A stretch of DNA of 64,000 nucleotides from Trichomonas tenax (lineage: Eukaryota; Parabasalia; Trichomonadida; Trichomonadidae). Below are positions 1 through 8,927 of the stretch, piece after piece. The position numbers and the translations under genes are program-made. Position 1 is the stretch's first letter; every line of letters begins with the position of its first letter. The stretch spans positions 58,185 through 122,184 of the forward strand of contig JALKBU010000034.1 in NCBI GenBank assembly GCA_023091735.1, read 5' to 3'. The notes beneath the pieces were generated by a model. That model had not been told where the DNA came from and did no database searches. It was given only the letters and a program-made list of their open reading frames with translations.

Positions 1-598
1 ATAAATGTATGCACTAATATGCAGCGCTGAGGAAAGATGGTGTCTCAGCGAATAATTTTTTTTTCATTGCCAAATCTAAAATTCTCAAATTTTACATTAT
101 TACAGCTGCAAATTTAAATACCATCAAATTCAATAACTTTCATGTGTATAATCGCCCTCAAATCAATTAACGAATTAGTTGCATTTTTAATTTTAAGCGT
201 ATAAGAGGCATTTGAATCAATAATACACATAAAAATATCATATGCTGCATATGATATTTTTATGCTGGAAATCGTATATTTTTGGACGATTTGAAACGCA
301 ATCAATGTTTTGATAGATATATAGACTGTGCAACTTATACCACTGGATAGACAACTATCAATATGTACATGAAAGTACTTTCAAATCGAAAAAAATATTG
401 ATCAGATAAAAAGTTATGAAGGTCGCGGAACAACACCGTAGAAGGAAAAATACTGCCTGATCAATTGTGAATCTCAGAAATATATTGGTCAATCGCTGTG
501 TTTTTAATTGCAAAATGTTACATATCTACATGTGATATGATTTCGGTGTTATTTCGATTGCCATGTTAAATCTCTGAAAAAACGTTGATATTTTTTTT
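1..598. other. Gene-free left edge of the window
   Basis: AT-rich DNA with no credible coding frame. A 63-codon minus-strand frame runs through here but has no recognisable domain and is spanned by a palindrome, so I do not call it. The only structure I see is the palindrome at 228-264. Confidence 0.6.
228..264. repeat. Perfect 18-bp palindrome with a 1-nt centre
   Basis: The arms at 228-245 and 247-264 are perfect reverse complements (the left arm begins CATAAAAATATC), with a single T between them. With so short a centre, this would extrude as a cruciform in DNA more readily than it would fold as a normal RNA stem-loop. No gene lies within 300 bases. Confidence 0.8.
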
Positions 599-1735
599 AT
601 GTCTGTTCATCCAAGGATTCGTCCAATAATCAATTCTCGTTTATTTCCACCTTCACTGGACTCTTCCGAACACGCACCTCGTCGTAAGCCTTTAGATCCT
701 ATGGTTCGGAGAGCATTTTTGAAAAATCAGATGTCGAACGAACCAAAATCGTACCAAGCACAGGAATTTTTGTCGCCGGAGTACTTGGACCAGCAAAGGC
801 GCCTTTTAATGCTCGATATTTCAAATATTCAAAAAGAATTATTGCCTTTGAAGCAGCAATTCGAAAAATTAAAGCAAGCTGAAGAACCACCGACGCGAGC
901 AACAACACCACATCACCAATCATCACCAAAATCACTGAGAAGCCTGCGAGACGAATATTCGTTTGATTCACCGAGATTCACAGAAAACAAGAGAATAGAT
1001 TTTGCGCAAATGGTAAAGAAAAGTCAGATAGAGTATGAAGACGCCTGTGCTCAAATTGCACAATTAAGAAGAATTTACTGCGAAGCGAACAAATTACGCT
1101 TAGAGGACCAGGTTCAGGAATACCAGGAACAAATAGAAGAGCTGACGCAATCTTTGGATACTTCAAACTATAAATTAGAAAAGGTTATTTCTCAACTTGA
1201 CGCGATCGCTGCTTCTGAAGAAACATCGCGTATTATTGAGCAGCAGGACAAGATACGGGCACTTCGTGAAGAACTCGATAAGCTCCTCGATATAGAAGAC
1301 GAATATATCAAGAGAAATGACGATCTTCTCGATGAACAGCCTCAGATCACAACATTAGCGAACAGAGTTGAATTCTTGAAGAAGAAGCTTTCTTCGATTC
1401 AATACAACCTCTCGGCAAAGCGCGTTGATCTCATCAAGAGACAGAAAGCATTCGATTACAGAATTATAGAATTAAAGAATTTGCTGAATCAAGCAAAGAA
1501 ACAGAAGCAAAAGAAGGTCAAGAAGATTTTTTTGTATGGTGTAACAGCTAAATATGAGTCTCCTGTAATAGAAGATGAGCATCCTGCTGAAGAGCAACAA
1601 CCTGAAACTCAACAAGAGGAAAAGAACGTTCAGAACTCTCCTAAGCAACCTCAAGAGCCAACAAAGCATCTTGAAGAGGAAATCGAGTATGAATATGAGT
1701 ACGAATACGATGAAGAGGAAGAAGAAAGTAATTAA
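599..1735 (+). CDS. Coiled-coil protein with acidic Glu/Tyr tail
   Basis: A 378-residue single-exon protein of unrecognised family. The first 60 residues are basic and proline-containing. Residues of about 60-85 and 140-310 are rich in Leu/Glu/Lys/Gln heptads typical of coiled coil. The C-terminus is low-complexity and strongly acidic, with alternating Glu-Tyr followed by a Glu run. There is no signal peptide or membrane segment. The start is the first ATG, directly after a T-run, and the stop reads TAAA. Another coiled-coil gene of similar length follows in the same direction (2109-3224). A structural or cytoskeletal role is possible, but nothing in the sequence names one. Confidence 0.75.
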   Translation: MSVHPRIRPIINSRLFPPSLDSSEHAPRRKPLDPMVRRAFLKNQMSNEPKSYQAQEFLSPEYLDQQRRLLMLDISNIQKELLPLKQQFEKLKQAEEPPTRATTPHHQSSPKSLRSLRDEYSFDSPRFTENKRIDFAQMVKKSQIEYEDACAQIAQLRRIYCEANKLRLEDQVQEYQEQIEELTQSLDTSNYKLEKVISQLDAIAASEETSRIIEQQDKIRALREELDKLLDIEDEYIKRNDDLLDEQPQITTLANRVEFLKKKLSSIQYNLSAKRVDLIKRQKAFDYRIIELKNLLNQAKKQKQKKVKKIFLYGVTAKYESPVIEDEHPAEEQQPETQQEEKNVQNSPKQPQEPTKHLEEEIEYEYEYEYDEEEEESN

Positions 1736-2108
1736 AATTATATTTGTTTTATTGTTTGTAATTGTCTTGGATTATTTGTTATATTCATTTTTTAAAACTT
1801 ATCCTTTATATTCGGGCTATACCTCTATATGTACATCTATTAAACAATGTGAGAAACAAATTTGATATGTTTTAACAGAATATGAAGAGAAATATAAGTC
1901 ATCTTCGCCTTATTTTTAATGTTTATCGTGTTTTTACATCAATAAAATATGTTCATTCATTGGATTAGCAATGAAATTTACATGACAAAATGTGAGTTTA
2001 TATGTCAATAAATTTAAAAATCATAAAATTTTAGATATAGTTATGGAATATTGTATAAATGCTGTATTCAAAATTTGATGAAAATCCAAAAAGTGCACGT
2101 TTAAAATA
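1736..2108. promoter_or_regulatory. Intergenic region with two TTTACATGTCA-type motifs
   Basis: No gene here. TTTACATGACA sits at 1977-1987 and TTTATATGTCA at 1997-2007, about 100-130 bases before the ATG of the next gene. The same motif family precedes many other genes in the window, so I read these as candidate cis-regulatory sites of the 2109 gene. Function is inferred from recurrence only. Confidence 0.5.
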
Positions 2109-3224
2109 ATGATTGACAAGTGGCGATTTCAAGGTTTCCTATTAACACAGAACCTTTCACAAGAGGAAGAAAACTACAGAAGACTCACGGTGACAACGAA
2201 TGCAGAGATTGAACGCCTTAAAGATGTTTCTAACAGCATTCAAAAAGAAATAAAACTTCGTACAAAGCAGATACAGGATGCACAGGATGAAATATCGGCT
2301 TTGGAATCATCAATACAAATGATAACGAGTAACTGCGATAAAATATCTCAAAAAATACAAAGTTCGGAACAAGAATTCAATATTGCAGCAGAAACATTGA
2401 AAAAACACTTGCAAACTAAAGAGGAAATCGAGGATTACATCAAAGAGAAGGATCAAGAACTTGTTTCTAAGATTCCTTTCGAAAAAATTAGCCAATTAAA
2501 CTATTTATCAGGTCTTTTAACCAAAATTATTGGCCTACAGAAGAGCCATCAAAAGAAACAGCGTGAAATCGAAGAAAGGGCAAACTTTTACACAAAATTG
2601 GAAATACTCAATCAAACACTCAAAAAACAGAAAGTTCTCAAGAGCCAATGGGAAGCCATAAGTATGGAAATCGAAAAGAGCATTAAAGAACGTGAAGAAT
2701 ATGAAAAATTAAAAGAGCAATTTGTGTTGTTGCAAAAGCAAGGAAAAATTGAACATAACGAACGTGAAGAACAAGGAAGAACCCAAAAGCAAGCGCTTAA
2801 TGAGGAGAGAGATCGATTACTCGCAAGGCAACGCGAATTAGAAAAAGTATTAAGCGAAGAAAATGCGAAATTCCAAAAAGCGAGGAAAGAGTCACAAGGC
2901 GAAGTCGATAAGATATACGACCACATCAACCAACAGGAACAGCAAATTGCAGATCTCAAGGAAAAGATTGAAAATGCCAAAAACATGATCGACTCTCGAA
3001 AAACCATTTCTGTGATGACAGACACAATCCCACAGACAACCAGACCTGTCATAACGCAGACCCAGACTGCGCCCAAGAATAATCCAATTCTTGGAATCGA
3101 TGGAGATGCTTTCGAGAAACCTTTAGACTTGAATTTAGATTTCGGTGATGACGACAAATCAGAGATATTTGGAGTCCTTAATGGACTGTTGGAGCGCGCG
3201 AAAGAGATCACTTTGAGGGATTAA
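2109..3224 (+). CDS. Long coiled-coil protein
   Basis: A 371-residue protein whose residues 15-300 are almost continuous coiled coil, with Gln/Lys/Glu-rich heptads and few helix breakers. A short polar linker follows (residues of about 300-330, with Thr, Pro and Gln), then an acidic patch with several Asp and a short amphipathic end. There is no signal peptide, membrane segment or known motif. The ATG follows AAATA and the stop reads TAAA. It ends 73 bases from the 3' end of the convergent RING-protein gene. Size and layout resemble its left neighbour, but I see no clear sequence repeat between them, so common origin is not established. Function unknown. Confidence 0.75.
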   Translation: MIDKWRFQGFLLTQNLSQEEENYRRLTVTTNAEIERLKDVSNSIQKEIKLRTKQIQDAQDEISALESSIQMITSNCDKISQKIQSSEQEFNIAAETLKKHLQTKEEIEDYIKEKDQELVSKIPFEKISQLNYLSGLLTKIIGLQKSHQKKQREIEERANFYTKLEILNQTLKKQKVLKSQWEAISMEIEKSIKEREEYEKLKEQFVLLQKQGKIEHNEREEQGRTQKQALNEERDRLLARQRELEKVLSEENAKFQKARKESQGEVDKIYDHINQQEQQIADLKEKIENAKNMIDSRKTISVMTDTIPQTTRPVITQTQTAPKNNPILGIDGDAFEKPLDLNLDFGDDDKSEIFGVLNGLLERAKEITLRD

Positions 3225-3297
3225 AAAACTGTATTTGTATTGTTTTGTATAATTAATAAACATCTTTATATTAGAATCACAAAAAATAAAAGTAATA

Positions 3298-5175
3298 TTA
3301 CTTCTGGAAGAAGACTTGATATTTCTCCTTAACAGGATGTCCGCATATTGGGCAATTCTCGTCTCCTGCCTTGTGTAAGCAGCCTGTGCACACAGCGTGC
3401 TGGCAGGCTGGGAAGTAAATGTTTCTCTGGTTCGTGTTGCAGCTCTGGCATGTGAGAATCTTCTTTGCTCTTTCAAATTCTCTCTCTTCAATGAAATCGA
3501 GCTTTGGGATGAAGAAATCTTTGAAGACATCGCGCTGCTTTGCAAGAATGAATCTCTGCTCTTCAACGTGACGAATCTGTTCCTCGATTTGTGCAAATTC
3601 TTCATCTAAAGCAGATTCTTCGGTGCAAAGATCGTTGTATTTCTTCTCATAATCAACTGGCTCTGCATTCTGCTGTTCGTCGATCTGCTCTCTTAACTGA
3701 GCAGCAGCAAGGTCATCTTGAAGTTGCCTTGCGTAGCTGGAGACGTTCTGGCAGAAGGCATCGATTGATGATGTGCGGTATGCCTCAATGAATCTGGTAT
3801 ATTGAACCTCTAACTTTCTGAGGTCGCGATTTTGATTTGATAATTCTTCGATCTGCATTTGAGATTTAGCGCTATCAGCGATAGCACTGAAGTTTGCTTG
3901 CTGTGTGTAAAACCATTTTTTGGATGACTCAGAGGAGACTTTGCATGCCTCGAAAATCTCTGTTCTCATATCTCTCAGCTGCTCGAACATTTCGTAAGCA
4001 GAAGAAAGTTCGATATTATCGTTGCTGTCTTTTTCTGTCTTCGCCATTTTCTCTTTGAGAAGTTTGTCGACTTCATCCCATTCTTCGATGTTGTCTTGCT
4101 CCATTGATTCAAACCTCGCTGATGGATCCTTCGGGAAGATTGCCTCTGTGTATGGTGAATACTTAACTTGCAAATTAAGTAATTGGTTGTTAAGTTCAGC
4201 AGTATCGTTTTTCAGGTTGTTCTGTGCAACCATGTACTTCTCATATCCCTTAAAGCTCGCGGACTTGATAGATTCGAATTTTTCTTGCGCTTTTGCGAGC
4301 TCTTCGTCAACTCTTTTGATAGTTGATGTCTGATTTCTGAGTGATTCAGCGATTAGGTTGAGGAAGTGATATCTCTGCTCAACGGACTTGTAGAATGGTG
4401 AATTCAAGATTGATTCTGGTGGAACATCGTGAATAGAGAAAGAATTTGGATCTGAAATTTTTGGTTTGAATGCTTTGATTTGTGCGCGAATACTGTCGAT
4501 ATCTGAGAGTTTATGAGCTATTGCACCAATAATACCGCGTATTTTACAAATTTCTTCTGTAATATTTTCACTATCAACGATGGTTTTGAGTCTTTGTTCG
4601 AATTCCGGTGGCAAAGATATTGAATTTTGTTGCTGTGCTGGTAAATCCTTTGGAAGGTTGGCACAAAGCGAAGGTTCGATGATTTCTTCTCCAGATTGGA
4701 ATTCGCTTGGTGTAATGAACTTCTGGAGAATAGCGATAGATCTGGCGCTGGATCTGTCGAAATCCGATCTAATGATGTTATTGATGGCTGTGTCCATTGA
4801 CTGGTAAACGTAATTAATGTGACTGGCGAGTTGTTCAACTTTTGTTCTTTGCGCAACGTAGTCGCACTCCTGTACGAACCTCAGGAGTGGGCTAGGAAGT
4901 GAAAATTGGTGAGTATCAAATATGAAGTCAAGCATAAAAAGGTCAAATGTGATAACCTCCGCTGCTCCCATAATATTCATGCACTCTGCACTCAGTTTTC
5001 TCGCTTTTTCTTGGCTCTGTTCAATTGTTTTCTCGAGATTTTTAATCCTGTTCTGGTGCTTTATGATTTCCGCGTACATTTCGTCAGGCGGAGTGTAGTC
5101 GACGATCTGCGGAATCTCTTTCTCCGGCTGACCGTAGTTTGGAGGATACGCTGATGGTGGAGCAGTATAACTCAT
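3298..5175 (-). CDS. Coiled-coil protein with C-terminal RING finger (possible E3 ubiquitin ligase)
   Basis: A 625-residue protein. The last about 55 residues form a C3HC4-type RING: CxxC, then CxHxxCxxC, then CPIC. The CPIC half is followed by a short basic tail. The rest is helical, with coiled-coil stretches at about 25-55, 270-330 and 420-560, and a small proline- and tyrosine-rich N-terminus. Coiled coil plus a terminal RING is common in dimeric ubiquitin ligases and in some trafficking tethers, so ubiquitin ligase activity is a family-based inference; the substrate is unknown. I start at the ATG at 5175; the frame opens two codons earlier with GTG. Convergent with the coiled-coil gene to its left. 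Confidence 0.75.
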   Translation of the reverse strand: MSYTAPPSAYPPNYGQPEKEIPQIVDYTPPDEMYAEIIKHQNRIKNLEKTIEQSQEKARKLSAECMNIMGAAEVITFDLFMLDFIFDTHQFSLPSPLLRFVQECDYVAQRTKVEQLASHINYVYQSMDTAINNIIRSDFDRSSARSIAILQKFITPSEFQSGEEIIEPSLCANLPKDLPAQQQNSISLPPEFEQRLKTIVDSENITEEICKIRGIIGAIAHKLSDIDSIRAQIKAFKPKISDPNSFSIHDVPPESILNSPFYKSVEQRYHFLNLIAESLRNQTSTIKRVDEELAKAQEKFESIKSASFKGYEKYMVAQNNLKNDTAELNNQLLNLQVKYSPYTEAIFPKDPSARFESMEQDNIEEWDEVDKLLKEKMAKTEKDSNDNIELSSAYEMFEQLRDMRTEIFEACKVSSESSKKWFYTQQANFSAIADSAKSQMQIEELSNQNRDLRKLEVQYTRFIEAYRTSSIDAFCQNVSSYARQLQDDLAAAQLREQIDEQQNAEPVDYEKKYNDLCTEESALDEEFAQIEEQIRHVEEQRFILAKQRDVFKDFFIPKLDFIEEREFERAKKILTCQSCNTNQRNIYFPACQHAVCTGCLHKAGDENCPICGHPVKEKYQVFFQK

Positions 5176-5832
5176 TGTCACTTTTATTGTGAATATGAAA
5201 CTTCTCTCATTTCATTTTCCCTAAAATATTTTGAGATTTTAACTTTAAAAATCTTATTTATATTCATTTCTCAACCATCCCATTCAATAACTTCATTATG
5301 TATATTCTAATCAAATTATTTCCATCATCATTCACAATGAAATTCTACAAAACATATATTAAATGATTTACATTGTTGTGCTCTATAAAATGATATAAAA
5401 ACAACATTGATCTATTAATCACATGATGTTGTTTATCAATGAAGAATGCTTCCATGGAAAAATCAAGAAATAGACTCAAATGTTCGATTGCAAGATCTGT
5501 AACTTTTATATATCAAATGCCATAACCAACAGATGGTATTTATATAGAAAGTAATCGTTATTTCCTGATATTAATATCTCGAATATGAAAAACATAAGCC
5601 AAACAAAAATATTTATATTATAATAACAAATTAATATAAAACTTAATAGTGGCAATCATTAAACTCATTTTGGCACATTTGATAAAATATTTCAATATTA
5701 TTTTTGGATTATTCATATACATTTGATAGAATAATATTCATTTTTTGAATGCGTTATGAATTGTATGATGCACATTTTGTAAAATTATGAAAATTATTTT
5801 TTGATTATATATTTTGCTAATTTTTGAGTATA
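5176..5832. other. Intergenic, no gene seen
   Basis: About 650 bases of AT-rich DNA between the start of the RING gene and the end of the armadillo-like gene. There are long A/T runs and a few weak inverted repeats around 5400-5450, but no coding frame, tRNA or strong hairpin. Confidence 0.5.
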
Positions 5833-7197
5833 TCATGTTTCCTCTAAGTTACAAATGAGGGAACGCAGAATTTCGACGTTTTCTTCACTTATTCCGTCCA
5901 CATAAGTATAATCATCAATTTCTTCAACTCTTTCTCCTAAAAATTCGAACCATTCATTATCTCGACTTTGTTGAATTCCCCACACTCTCAGGCTCAATAG
6001 AGCTCTCAGGTATGTCTGAAAAACAGGAGAATTAGAATTCATGTCGAGAAGATCGACTAAAATATTGATAATTTCGGGATTGAAGTAAAATTCTAAATTA
6101 ACTTCATTTGAATTAATTACAGCAATCAAAATAAATCCGATATCATTCTTTCCTTCCATGAAAACCTGGTGATATAGTTCAATCAGTTTTGGAACATAAT
6201 TCGTGAATGCTTCGATATTCATAACTGAGATTTCTTGAATAAGCAAAGCAAACTTAGAAAATAAAGATGCATCATCAATTGTAGATATGTGATCGATTAA
6301 TTTGTAAAAATCAGGTATGTAGACTTCAGGAAGCATGTTACTGGCTGCAACTCGTTGAAGAAAGCTTGCAGCAGCTGATTCAACACGAATATTGTTCGAA
6401 TAAAGATATTCATTTGAAATTCTTATGATTCCGTATTTGTTTGCTAATCCGGAATCAAATAATTGTGAATCAATAAGATTAAGACATATTGTAATAAATA
6501 ACTCCTGTGAAACTTCATTTGAATCGATTAATTCCGAATTTTCTGCAAGTGTCTGAATTATAAGATAAGAGTTATCTGAAGTAATTGAGTTCCTTGAGTA
6601 CTCACACAAGCAGCAGAGAATATTCACAAATGTATCATTTTGGATATCAATCGGGAAATCTGATATAAACTTGATATATTTGCAAATATCATCAATCCCG
6701 AATGTCAATGAAGTGATTTTGAATGTAGTTTTGTCACAAAGAAAGTTCTTCACAATTCCCATCACGTGTGGATTTGAAATTAGATAAATTTTGGTTTTGA
6801 GAAGTGTATCTAATATAATTAAGAGTTTTGATGATATTATGTTAACCAAGTCTATTTCGTTTGATGATGTTCCAATGTAAATCAAATTTGATAAAATGAA
6901 AAAACTTTGTTCATCAACAATATCATTATAATTTGATATTGCTTCGAGCAAATCGACAATGCATCCAAAGTACTCTTCTTTTAAAATCAATTTTGATAAA
7001 TCGAAAATATCATCTTCTTGTATTTGAGCAATTGCATTTAAAATTTCTTTGAGTTTCTCTGTGTTTCTATCAGAAATACCTTGACGAAGCCCATTACAAC
7101 AAAATTCGAAATATTCTTTCTTTGAATGCGAATTTGGATCTAAACTAGTTTGTGGTTTGCTTTGCCTTCCTACAGTTTCCTTGTATTCATCATGCAT
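5833..7197 (-). CDS. Armadillo-like helical-repeat protein
   Basis: A 454-residue protein made almost wholly of short amphipathic helices with Leu/Ile at regular spacing from residue 30 to the end, the pattern of an ARM/HEAT-like alpha-solenoid. No catalytic motif, signal peptide or membrane segment. Such solenoids usually act as protein-binding scaffolds. The protein at 59679-60893 has the same style, and the C-terminal thirds look alike by eye (a helix with an xxLLD-type core, then a Glu-rich ending), so the two may be distant members of one lineage-specific family. Stop is TGA. Its start is 62 bases from the first ATG of the divergent glycosyltransferase gene. Confidence 0.65.
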   Translation of the reverse strand: MHDEYKETVGRQSKPQTSLDPNSHSKKEYFEFCCNGLRQGISDRNTEKLKEILNAIAQIQEDDIFDLSKLILKEEYFGCIVDLLEAISNYNDIVDEQSFFILSNLIYIGTSSNEIDLVNIISSKLLIILDTLLKTKIYLISNPHVMGIVKNFLCDKTTFKITSLTFGIDDICKYIKFISDFPIDIQNDTFVNILCCLCEYSRNSITSDNSYLIIQTLAENSELIDSNEVSQELFITICLNLIDSQLFDSGLANKYGIIRISNEYLYSNNIRVESAAASFLQRVAASNMLPEVYIPDFYKLIDHISTIDDASLFSKFALLIQEISVMNIEAFTNYVPKLIELYHQVFMEGKNDIGFILIAVINSNEVNLEFYFNPEIINILVDLLDMNSNSPVFQTYLRALLSLRVWGIQQSRDNEWFEFLGERVEEIDDYTYVDGISEENVEILRSLICNLEET

Positions 7198-7259
7198 TTT
7201 GATTCAATTTCTTAATTAACTTTTTTGGATAAACGAAAGAAAGGAAACTGTAACTAAAA

Positions 7260-8408
7260 ATGAAAAACTTTTGTCTCAAAACAATTTTTATATTACAAAT
7301 TTTATTTATTTTTATTAAAGACAAATTGATGAAAATTCGATTCAAAATCAGTTTATTTATAGCGATTGTTTTTGGTTTTGTTATACTCAAAAACCTCAAT
7401 CCAATGATGTCTATATACAGACAGCCCAATGTCGTTGGAAATCATCAACTTTCGATTTATATCCAAGAAATTAATCCTAAATATAACGAAAACTTAATAA
7501 AAGATAAATGCAATTTCTGCAGCTGTACTGATTATCGCCAAATTGGACTCGAACCATTGATTCATTGTTTAATCTCAAAATCTAAGTATAGAACATCATC
7601 AATTGACAATGCCACATTCATTTTTGTTCCTTTTTACACTTCTTTATACAGAACACAGCACGAACCAATGAATATACCTGATGAAATAAGAGATTCATTC
7701 GAATTCAAGAAATGGTTTGGCGCAAGGCATTTAACTGTTGACGCATCTATATTTGTTGACAGAGATAATACTTTTATGAACTATAATGATGAGCACGTCG
7801 CCATTGTGTCGAATATAACTGTTTCACAAATCAGAGCTCAAAGATGGATGAAATCTCGCAACATTCAAGTTCCTCCATTGCAAATGCAAGATGAATATCC
7901 TAGAAAGGAAAAGACTAACAACATAGTTTTCATAGGAAACAATGATGGCATTCAAGAGCATTTAAATAATGTGAGTGCAAAGATAATAAATGAATCAGAT
8001 GATGCGATTGATGAAATATGTTCATCAAACTTCACCATCATTCGACCTAATCAACTTTATGTCCCTTATTTTATTTACGAAATTATTCACTGTAGATCTA
8101 TACCTGTATTGATATCAGATCCATTTTTGCCTGCTTATGCAAATACACACATTGATTATGGAAAATTATCAATGAGAATATCAATGAAAGAAATAGCTAC
8201 ACTCAAGAATAGAACTCAGACATTTGATGTTGTCAATGGGCTGAAGTATATCGATAAAATCTATCATCACTTGATATGGCCTTCGGATGGAAATGTGAAG
8301 AATGGTGATGCTGCTGATATTATGTTTGATTATTTAAGTATCAGAGATTTAGTTCTCACACCTGTCCTAAGAAGAAAATACATAGGATCTGATAGATATA
8401 TTGATTAA
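7260..8408 (+). CDS. Exostosin-family (GT47-like) glycosyltransferase, type II membrane protein
   Basis: Up to 382 residues. A hydrophobic segment at residues 28-43 (after Lys/Arg) is a signal anchor. A short stem and a Cys-containing patch (CxFCxC) follow. Residues of about 105-125 hold the exostosin hallmark (NATFIFVPFYTSLYR). Residues of about 255-295 have the C-terminal GT47 motif: a phenylalanine and Arg-Pro, then YEII-CRSIPVLISDPFLPAY. GT47 enzymes transfer sugars in the Golgi lumen. Trichomonads carry abundant surface glycans, so a role there is plausible, but donor and acceptor are unknown. A second in-frame ATG at 7329 gives one clean membrane anchor and may be the true start; the frame from 7260 would add an extra hydrophobic stretch. 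Confidence 0.75.
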   Translation: MKNFCLKTIFILQILFIFIKDKLMKIRFKISLFIAIVFGFVILKNLNPMMSIYRQPNVVGNHQLSIYIQEINPKYNENLIKDKCNFCSCTDYRQIGLEPLIHCLISKSKYRTSSIDNATFIFVPFYTSLYRTQHEPMNIPDEIRDSFEFKKWFGARHLTVDASIFVDRDNTFMNYNDEHVAIVSNITVSQIRAQRWMKSRNIQVPPLQMQDEYPRKEKTNNIVFIGNNDGIQEHLNNVSAKIINESDDAIDEICSSNFTIIRPNQLYVPYFIYEIIHCRSIPVLISDPFLPAYANTHIDYGKLSMRISMKEIATLKNRTQTFDVVNGLKYIDKIYHHLIWPSDGNVKNGDAADIMFDYLSIRDLVLTPVLRRKYIGSDRYID

Positions 8409-8927
8409 TTTGATCATTGAATTCTTTTATTAACGCTAATTTGTTGTTGTAAATTCTCTATCTATCGAAAGTATATCTATGAGTTCAATTTTCAGCGCTC
8501 AATATTAATTATTTGATCATAATATAACGATTTGACATATAAAAATTGTTACATGTCAAAACACACTTTTCTATAAAAATATAAAAATCACTTTTTCCAA
8601 CAATAAAATGCTATTTTGGAGATAATTATATTATTTTTGTCATTTCTTCAGTGGATATGATACTAAAATGTGTCCAAAATCGGCCAAAATCATCATAAAA
8701 ATTTTTGATCAATTGATTTTTCTGTTTTTCTTGAAAATATAAAATTCCTTATCTCTATGAGACATAACACCTAAAAACATAAATAAAAACAACATTTCTG
8801 TTCAATAAAAAATATAAAAATCCATTTTTACTTGAAATACGGTATCCACTCCTATCATAGATAATAAATATAACATCAGAAATAAAATTTATTGTGAAAT
8901 TAAAAAAACCGTTCTCCAATATTTTAT
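8409..8927. promoter_or_regulatory. AT-rich intergenic region with one TTTACATGTCA-like motif
   Basis: No gene seen. A motif copy (TTGTTACATGTCA) spans about 8546-8558, preceded by TTTGACATATA at about 8531. Both lie nearly 370 bases upstream of the next ATG, further than most copies in this window. The rest is A/T-run DNA. Confidence 0.4.

Noticed and set aside
114..305. 63-codon minus-strand frame at the left edge
   Set aside because: No domain, AT-driven composition, and it runs across a palindrome.
2139..2150. ATTAACACAG resembling the trichomonad 3' splice motif
   Set aside because: It lies inside a good open frame, no GTATGT donor is found upstream and the reading frame stays intact without splicing.
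2612..3211. 199-codon minus-strand frame
   Set aside because: Shadow of the coiled-coil gene on the plus strand, with Ser/Cys-rich noise composition.
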